Source: Streptomyces alfalfae
GTDB lineage: Bacteria; Actinomycetota; Actinomycetes; Streptomycetales; Streptomycetaceae
Reading direction: 5' to 3'
Length of the DNA stretch: 64,000 bases
Assembly (NCBI RefSeq): GCF_004127445.1
Contig: NZ_QEXM01000038.1
Location: 124,001 to 188,000, forward strand
Shown: in pieces, positions 58,829 through 64,000 of the stretch
How positions within the stretch are numbered: position 1 is the stretch's first letter
Layout: every line of letters starts with the position of its first letter
Position numbers and translations under genes: made by a program
The notes under the pieces: generated by a model
What the model was told of the DNA's origin: nothing
What the model saw: the letters and a program-made list of their open reading frames with translations, nothing else
The model's database searches: none

Positions 58829-59761
58829 TCACGCCTTCCAGGCCACGTAGTTGTTGTAGACGGGCGTGGTGAACCTCGTGCCGGAGTTCACCCGGGAACC
58901 GCCGTAGGCGTGTATGGCGAAGCCGTAGCGGTTGTTGTTGTCGATGCGGTAGACGGAGCTTCCGCTCTGTCCGCCGGCGGTGTCGATGTCGTAGTACACC
59001 TTGCGCGCGGCGACCGAGTCGACCCCGCGCGCCGCGTACCAGAGGGTTCCCGGCGGCTTGTCGCCCGGGTAACCGGCGATGTTGCCGGTCGTCTTGAGCA
59101 GGTCGGAGTCCGAATATACGCCGAAGCCGAACCAGCCCACCGTGGAACCGATGTTGTTGGGCGTGATGATGGCGCCGTAGTCGAAGTTCTCGTCGCCGTT
59201 CTCCGTCCAGCCGAGCACGGAGCGGAAGCTGGTGCACGTGATGCTGCCGTAGGGCAGCGAACCGCCGTTGCGTCCGGGCATGACCTGGATGCTCTTCACC
59301 CAGCCGTCCCGGCCCGCCACGCCGCTGCCCTTGATGTAGACGCAGTGGCCCGCGGTGGCCAGGGTGTGCGGGCCGAGCAGCCAGCCGGTGCCCTGGTAGA
59401 GGGCGTTGTCGCGGGCCGTGATGAGCAGATAGCAGTGCACCCGCCACGGGTACACGCTGGTGTTGGTGATCTGTACGCGGTCGTCGGGGCCGTGCACGGT
59501 CTCCGGGGCCGGGGGCGGCGGGCCGAACGACGCCTCTCCGATGTCGGGCAGCGTGGCGGTCGGCGCCGTCCAGGCCTCGGGTGCGAAGTGCTCGGGACGG
59601 CGGTAGCCCTCGACGTGCTCAAGGCCTTCGCCCGTCGAGTGCTGGGACTCGCCCTCGGTCCCCTGGGACGCCGGCTGCAGGACCGCTTCCTGCTCCACGG
59701 CGAGGGTGGGGGTGCCGTCCTCGGGTTCGCTGGTGACTGCGCTGTGCGGGTCGTGCGGCAT
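58829..59761 (-). CDS. trypsin-like (V8/glutamyl endopeptidase-like) serine protease
   Basis: A 310-residue S1B-type protease. The triad is visible: A-T-A-G-H-C-V-Y, N-F-D-Y-G-A-I, and G-G-Q-S-G-S-S-V-Y. An N-terminal 100-residue acidic, low-complexity region precedes the catalytic domain, and there is no recognisable signal peptide, so export may be non-classical or the protein cytoplasmic. ATG 59761 is the only good start. It is coupled to the small Ig-fold gene. Confidence 0.85.
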   Translation of the reverse strand: MPHDPHSAVTSEPEDGTPTLAVEQEAVLQPASQGTEGESQHSTGEGLEHVEGYRRPEHFAPEAWTAPTATLPDIGEASFGPPPPAPETVHGPDDRVQITNTSVYPWRVHCYLLITARDNALYQGTGWLLGPHTLATAGHCVYIKGSGVAGRDGWVKSIQVMPGRNGGSLPYGSITCTSFRSVLGWTENGDENFDYGAIITPNNIGSTVGWFGFGVYSDSDLLKTTGNIAGYPGDKPPGTLWYAARGVDSVAARKVYYDIDTAGGQSGSSVYRIDNNNRYGFAIHAYGGSRVNSGTRFTTPVYNNYVAWKA

Positions 59762-60589
59762 GCTGGATCACCTGGCTTCTCTGGGAGCTGCGATGTGATG
59801 CCTTGCTGCCTTGCTGCCTTGCTGGACGCCGCGGCCGCAATGTTGAGGCGTCACACCTCTTCTACTGCCGCCGGACAGGGGCCGCAACGAACCGTTCACG
59901 CCGACCCGCCGAAGGCGCGCGCCGTCCCCGGAAGCGGGACACGGCACGCCGATCGGGCGGCTCCGGCGCCCCGTGCCGCGCTCGGGGCGTCAGTCATCCG
60001 CGCTGCCCCACGACGGACGGACGGGGCCGCGTCCCAGTGGCCACGGCCCGGCGCGCGCGCCCCGCCCCACATGGGGAGGGACGCGGGGGAGATGCCCGAA
60101 TAGCGATGCGCACCAGCGGGCCGCTCGGCCCGAGGCGTCGCCGCCCGGCGAGTCGGGTGGCCGTCAGGGCGCCGCGCGGCCTCGGCCCAAAAGTGCGCTC
60201 CGCCAGGCCGGGGCAGACACCGGCGGGCCTTCAATGGACCTGCACATCCACTGTGCAGCGCGGTCACGGAATTCAACGAAAGCGACGTCCTGATATTCGT
60301 GCGCGGACCACGGGGTCCGGTTTTCACGGTGGGAGTGTCCGCTTTGGTGGAAGGAGTCCTTCCGTGTGTCGAATTTCCTTCTGTGAATGTTGTGAAGGCG
60401 ATGTCCTCGCCCGGTGAACAAGCCTGCACGCAGCGGTGATTCCATGCCGCTGCCGCGACGGAGCGCCGTCAGCTCGATTGGATGTACGACGTGCGAACGT
60501 GCTTTGATCCTGGCCACCGCGGAATTCGTCCCCAGAAATCCGCGGTGTTGAAAACACCTTTGCACCGCTCATGAGAAGGGCAGTTCACC
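59762..60589. other. 828-bp stretch without a supported gene
   Basis: No open frame here has coding character on either strand. Sequence from about 60260 is noticeably richer in A and T (for example near 60360-60400 and 60525-60590) and probably carries the promoter and leader of the peptide gene. AGAAGGG (60573-60579) is its ribosome site. Confidence 0.6.
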
Positions 60590-60817
60590 ATGAACAACAC
60601 CCCCCAGGTCGAGACCCTCGAGATTTCCGACGCCGACCTCGACAACGTCTCCGGTGGCCTCTCCGCCAACGCCATCGGCACCGTGACCGGCACCGTCGAC
60701 TCGATCGCCCCGGTCTCCGCCACCGTCGGCACGGCCGTCGGCCTCGTCGAGGACACCACCGGCCTGAACACGGGCCCGATCGCCGGCCTGGCCACCAGCA
60801 CGGTCGCCGGTCTCTGA
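60590..60817 (+). CDS. double-glycine leader peptide, candidate secreted bacteriocin-like precursor
   Basis: A 75-residue peptide. The leader has the classic pattern E-T-L-E-I-S-D-A-D-L-D-N-V-S-G-G, with G-G at residues 22-23, the cleavage site of C39 peptidases. The 52-residue core is Gly/Thr/Ala/Val/Ser-rich with no Cys, Trp, Phe, Tyr, Lys or Arg, so a lanthionine or disulfide is impossible. It precedes HlyD-like and C39-ABC genes, its evident exporters. No modification enzyme is visible inside the window. Function (antimicrobial, signal or surface peptide) is unknown. Confidence 0.85.
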   Translation: MNNTPQVETLEISDADLDNVSGGLSANAIGTVTGTVDSIAPVSATVGTAVGLVEDTTGLNTGPIAGLATSTVAGL

Positions 60818-60912
60818 GTCTCGACCTCGTCGGGACACCACTGATCGGCGAGCCCCGGAACATCCAGTTCCGGGGCTTGCCGCCGTCGTCGGCACAGTAA
60901 GGAAAGCGTTCC

Positions 60913-61716
60913 GTGCAGTTCCGCCAACAGGCTCTGTCCAAACTGCAGTCGCCCGAGGAACTCGACCTGCCGGTCCGCTACGCCCGCCCCCAGGGCCTGC
61001 TGGTCCTCGCCGTCACTCTCGTCGTCATGGCGGCCGCGGGCGTCTGGGCCGTGACCGGCTCCGTCTCCTCCACCCTCCGCGCCCCCGGCGTCCTCACCCA
61101 CGGCCAGGGCAGCTACGTCCTGCAGAGCCCCGTCACCGGCCAGGTGACCCGCGTCTACACCGAAGAGGGCGAGCGGCTCTCCGCCGGCGCGCCCGTGCTC
61201 AAGGTCCGTACGGAACAGGGCGACAGGGCCGTACGCGCCCTCGCCGCGGGCCGGGTGACCACCGTGGTCGCCAGGATCGGCGCCGTCGTCACCACCGGCG
61301 CCGACGTCGCCGCCGTCGAGCGCGTCTCGGGCTCCGACGACCCCCTCCTCGCGATGCTCTACGTGCCGGCGGACAGCGCCGCCACCGTCCCCGTCGGCGC
61401 CCCGGTGGATCTCACCGTCCAGTCCGTCCCCACCGAGGAGTACGGCACGCTGCGCGGGCGCGTCAAGGCCGTCGGGCGCACCGCACAGAGCACGCAGAAG
61501 GTCACCGCGTTCCTCGGGGACAAGGAACTCGCGGCGCGGTTCACCCGGGACGGGCCGCCCGTGGCCGTCCTCGTGCGGCTCGAACCCTCCGCCACCGCCG
61601 AGTCCGGCTACGCCTGGTCCAAGCAGGGCCCGCCCTACGCACCGAAATCCCTGACCCCGGCCACCGGCGCCCTCCACCTCGCCGAGCAGCGCCTGATCGA
61701 TTGGCTGCTTCCGTGA
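60913..61716 (+). CDS. HlyD family membrane-fusion protein of a peptide exporter
   Basis: A 267-residue HlyD/NHLM-type adaptor. One transmembrane helix (about residues 31-51: L-V-L-A-V-T-L-V-V-M-A-A-A-G-V-W) precedes a lipoyl-like beta-barrel (about 60-130: G-Q-G-S-Y-V-L-Q-S-P-V-T-G-Q-V, then A-A-G-R-V-T). It lacks the long coiled coil of Gram-negative HlyD. GTG 60913 follows AAGGAAAG. Its stop overlaps the transporter start (GTGA, 61713-61716). Confidence 0.85.
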   Translation: MQFRQQALSKLQSPEELDLPVRYARPQGLLVLAVTLVVMAAAGVWAVTGSVSSTLRAPGVLTHGQGSYVLQSPVTGQVTRVYTEEGERLSAGAPVLKVRTEQGDRAVRALAAGRVTTVVARIGAVVTTGADVAAVERVSGSDDPLLAMLYVPADSAATVPVGAPVDLTVQSVPTEEYGTLRGRVKAVGRTAQSTQKVTAFLGDKELAARFTRDGPPVAVLVRLEPSATAESGYAWSKQGPPYAPKSLTPATGALHLAEQRLIDWLLP

Positions 61717-63995
61717 CCGCACCGCACCCCTCCCCGGCCCGCCGGCAGCCCCTGCCGCCCCCCGGCGGCCGGCGCAGGCACCGCCCCGAGCCGCCGCGCC
61801 GCGGCCGTCGCGCCGCACCGCGCAAGCCGGCCAGGGCCACGCGCCACAAGGCCGTCCGTACGCCCACCGTCCTGCAGATGGAGGCCGTGGAGTGCGGCGC
61901 CGCCGCCCTGGCCATGGTCCTCGCCCACCACGGACGGCACGTCCCGCTGGAGGAGCTGCGCATCGCCTGCGGCGTCTCCCGCGACGGCTCGCGCGCCAGC
62001 AACCTGCTCAAGGCGGCGCGGAGCTACGGCATGACGGCCAAGGGCATGCAGATGGAACCGGCCGCCCTCGCCGAGGTCAAGGCGCCCGCCATCCTGTTCT
62101 GGGAGTTCAACCACTACGTCGTCTACGACGGCGCGGGGCGCCGCCTGGGCCGCCGCGGCGTGCACATCAACGACCCCGACAAGGGCCGCCGCTTCATCCC
62201 CGCCGAGGACTTCGACACCAGCTTCACCGGTGTCGTCCTGGTCCTCGAACCGGGCGACGGCTTCCGCCCCGGAGGCCGCAGGCCCGGCATCATGAAGGCG
62301 CTTCCCACACGGCTGCGCGGCACCACGGGCACCATGCTCGCCGCGCTCTTCGCCAGCCTGCTCCTCGTGGCCGCCGGGGCCACGCTGCCCGCGCTCAGCC
62401 GCACGTACATCGACCTGTTCCTGATCGGCAGGCAGACCTCGCTGCTCGGCGCGCTGTTCGCGGCCATGGGCGCCATGGTGGCGCTCACCGCCGTGCTCAC
62501 CTGGCTGCAACAGGCCAACCTGCTGCGCGGGCGCATCATCTCCTCCACCCTCGGCAGCGCCCGCTTCCTGCGCCATCTCCTGCGCCTGCCCGTGACGTTC
62601 TACGCCCAGCGCGGCCCCGCCGACCTCGTGCAGCGCCTGGCCTCCAACGACGCCGTCGCCGAGACCCTCGCCCGCGACCTCACCGCCGCGGGGGTCGACG
62701 GCATCGTCGTCCTGCTCTACGCAGCCCTGCTGTGGACCTACGACCCCCAGCTCACCCTCGTCGGCGTCGGCATCGCGCTGCTGAACATCGTCGCCATGCG
62801 GTTCGTCATCCGGCTGCGGGCCACCGGCACCAAGAAGCTCCGCGCCGACAGCGCCCGGCTCACCAACACCTCGTACACCGGTCTGCAGTTGATCGAGACC
62901 ATGAAGGCCACCGGCGGGGAGAACGGTTACTTCCGGCGGTGGGCGGGCCAGCACGCCACCACACTGGAGGAGCAGCAGCGCCTCGGTGTGCCGAGCGCCT
63001 GGCTCGGCATCGTCGCACCGACCCTCGCGACGCTCAACAGCGCGCTGATCCTGTGGATCGGCGGCCTGCGCGCGGTGGAGGGGCACCTCTCGATCGGCCT
63101 CCTCGTCGCCTTCCAGGCACTCGTCACCCGCTTCACCGCGCCGATCACCCGCCTCAACGGCGTCGCCGGCCGCATCCAGGACTTCGGCGCCGACGTCGCC
63201 CGCCTCAAGGACGTCGAGAACTTCCCCGTCGACCCGCTCCACTCCCGCCCCCGACCCGAGGCGAGCACCCGCCGCCTCAAGGGCCACGTCACCCTGGAGA
63301 ACGTCACCTTCGGCTACAGCCCCCTCGACAAGCCGCTCCTGACCGGCTTCTCCCTCTCCGTCGGCCCCGGCAGGCAGGTCGCCCTCGTCGGCGGCTCCGG
63401 CAGCGGCAAGTCGACCGTCTCCCGGCTGATCTCCGGCCTCTACAGCCCGTGGGAGGGCACGATCCGCATCGACGGACAGCGCCTGGAGGACATCCCGCGC
63501 GGCGCGCTCGCCGCCTCCGTCTCCTTCGTCGACCAGGACATCTTCCTCTTCGAGGGCACCATCCGCGACAACGTCGCGCTGTGGGACCCCTCCATCCCCG
63601 ACGACGCCGTCGTCACCGCCCTTGAGGACGCCTGCCTGTACGACGTCGTCGCCCGCAGGCCCGGCGGCATCCACGGCCGTGTCGAGCAGGACGGCCAGAA
63701 CTTCTCCGGCGGCCAGCGCCAGCGCCTGGAGATCGCTCGGGCCCTGGTCCGCCGCCCCAGCATCCTCGTGCTCGACGAGGTGACCAGCGCCCTGGACGCC
63801 GAGACCGAACAGGCCATCATCGACAACCTGCGCCGCCGCGGCTGCGCCTGCGTCGTCATCGCGCACCGGCTGAGCACCGTGCGGGACAGCGACGAGATCG
63901 TCGTCCTCGACCACGGCACGGTCGTGGAACGCGGACGCCACGAACACCTCGCCGCCGCCGGCGGCCCCTACGCCGACCTGGTCAAGGAGCACTGA
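61713..63995 (+). CDS. peptidase-C39 ABC exporter (NHLM bacteriocin system type)
   Basis: A 760-residue peptidase-containing ABC transporter. After a basic proline-rich N terminus, the C39 peptidase (about 45-175) has catalytic Cys in Q-M-E-A-V-E-C-G-A-A-A-L, His in F-N-H-Y-V-V-Y and Asp in I-N-D-P-D. Six membrane helices (about 200-480) lead to the ATPase (about 520-755): G-G-S-G-S-G-K-S-T, F-S-G-G-Q-R-Q-R-L, L-V-L-D-E-V-T-S-A-L-D. It would cleave after Gly-Gly and export the peptide. GTG at 63996 right after the stop suggests a further gene, probably the second NHLM-type ABC protein. Confidence 0.9.
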   Translation: MTAPHPSPARRQPLPPPGGRRRHRPEPPRRGRRAAPRKPARATRHKAVRTPTVLQMEAVECGAAALAMVLAHHGRHVPLEELRIACGVSRDGSRASNLLKAARSYGMTAKGMQMEPAALAEVKAPAILFWEFNHYVVYDGAGRRLGRRGVHINDPDKGRRFIPAEDFDTSFTGVVLVLEPGDGFRPGGRRPGIMKALPTRLRGTTGTMLAALFASLLLVAAGATLPALSRTYIDLFLIGRQTSLLGALFAAMGAMVALTAVLTWLQQANLLRGRIISSTLGSARFLRHLLRLPVTFYAQRGPADLVQRLASNDAVAETLARDLTAAGVDGIVVLLYAALLWTYDPQLTLVGVGIALLNIVAMRFVIRLRATGTKKLRADSARLTNTSYTGLQLIETMKATGGENGYFRRWAGQHATTLEEQQRLGVPSAWLGIVAPTLATLNSALILWIGGLRAVEGHLSIGLLVAFQALVTRFTAPITRLNGVAGRIQDFGADVARLKDVENFPVDPLHSRPRPEASTRRLKGHVTLENVTFGYSPLDKPLLTGFSLSVGPGRQVALVGGSGSGKSTVSRLISGLYSPWEGTIRIDGQRLEDIPRGALAASVSFVDQDIFLFEGTIRDNVALWDPSIPDDAVVTALEDACLYDVVARRPGGIHGRVEQDGQNFSGGQRQRLEIARALVRRPSILVLDEVTSALDAETEQAIIDNLRRRGCACVVIAHRLSTVRDSDEIVVLDHGTVVERGRHEHLAAAGGPYADLVKEH

Positions 63996-64000
63996 GTGAC

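Noticed and set aside
60324..60572. Small minus-strand frame before the peptide gene.
   Set aside because: No ribosome site, irregular codon use, and it lies in the A/T-richer promoter region.
61635..63992. A 785-codon frame antisense to the ABC exporter.
   Set aside because: Mirror of the opposite strand's codon bias; composition Gly/Ala/Asp/Val only.

Overview
The window is about 64 kb of very high-GC actinobacterial DNA, almost certainly from a Streptomyces chromosome. The evidence is codon use, many GTG starts, several leaderless starts with a -10 box 6-8 nt upstream, dense MarR/PadR/ArsR/LysR/BTAD/ECF/LAL regulators, ANTAR and SpoIIE-type signalling proteins, and secreted Streptomyces-type proteases and glycosidases.

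Layout. 1-4.8 kb: two MarR regulators, a RidA protein and two stress/signalling proteins (SpoIIE-type PP2C phosphatase, GAF-ANTAR). 4.9-6.2 kb: AlkB and a solitary TOPRIM protein, divergent. 6.5-7.6 kb: a conserved actinobacterial protein of unknown function (DUF7873-like) with a leaderless start. Its 3' region carries two tRNA-like genes whose halves are in the wrong order (3' half, linker, 5' half), i.e. circularly permuted tRNA genes. This is the most unusual signal in the window. 7.8-10.7 kb: BTAD regulator divergent from an alpha/beta hydrolase. 10.9-12.5 kb: a decayed sugar-uptake operon with an intact dehydrogenase between two gene remnants. 12.5-14.3 kb: LigD-type phosphoesterase and ligase, the ligase frameshifted. 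14.4-16.3 kb: ABC-F protein behind a 14-residue leader peptide. 16.8-24.6 kb: HPP membrane protein with hexapeptide repeats, secreted GH65 enzyme, amber-interrupted acyl-CoA dehydrogenase with PadR, TerB, and secreted GH16 glucanase. 24.8-30.5 kb: SUMF1-like protein, ArsR-VOC pair, LysR-darcynin pair, ECF41-type sigma factor with FAD oxidoreductase, small hydrophobic protein. 30.6-34.6 kb: stand-alone C-A-T-TE NRPS. 35-39 kb: hydrolase, HTH regulator, secreted S1 protease and small proteins. 39.5-49.4 kb: frameshifted DHA2 transporter, cation/proton antiporter coupled to a PapA-like protein lacking the catalytic His, three methyltransferases and a LAL regulator. 49.6-57.6 kb: a compact bisindole-type gene set (chromopyrrolate-synthase-like, L-amino-acid oxidase, tryptophan halogenase, flavin reductase, methyltransferase). 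57.6-59.8 kb: a hydrolase under a four-half-site operator, and a V8-like protease. 60.6-64 kb: a double-glycine leader peptide with HlyD and C39-peptidase ABC exporter genes, cut by the window edge.

How genes work together. The oxidase, chromopyrrolate-synthase-like enzyme, FADH2-halogenase and flavin reductase form a coherent route from tryptophan to a chlorinated bis-indole pyrrole. No monooxygenase, P450 or glycosyltransferase of the indolocarbazole type is present, so an open-chain bisindole is the likeliest product type. The last three genes form a peptide-secretion module. Several otherwise normal genes (ligase, DHA2 transporter, methyltransferase, acyl-CoA dehydrogenase) carry one disabling change each, some in homopolymers, so assembly error should be excluded before decay is concluded.
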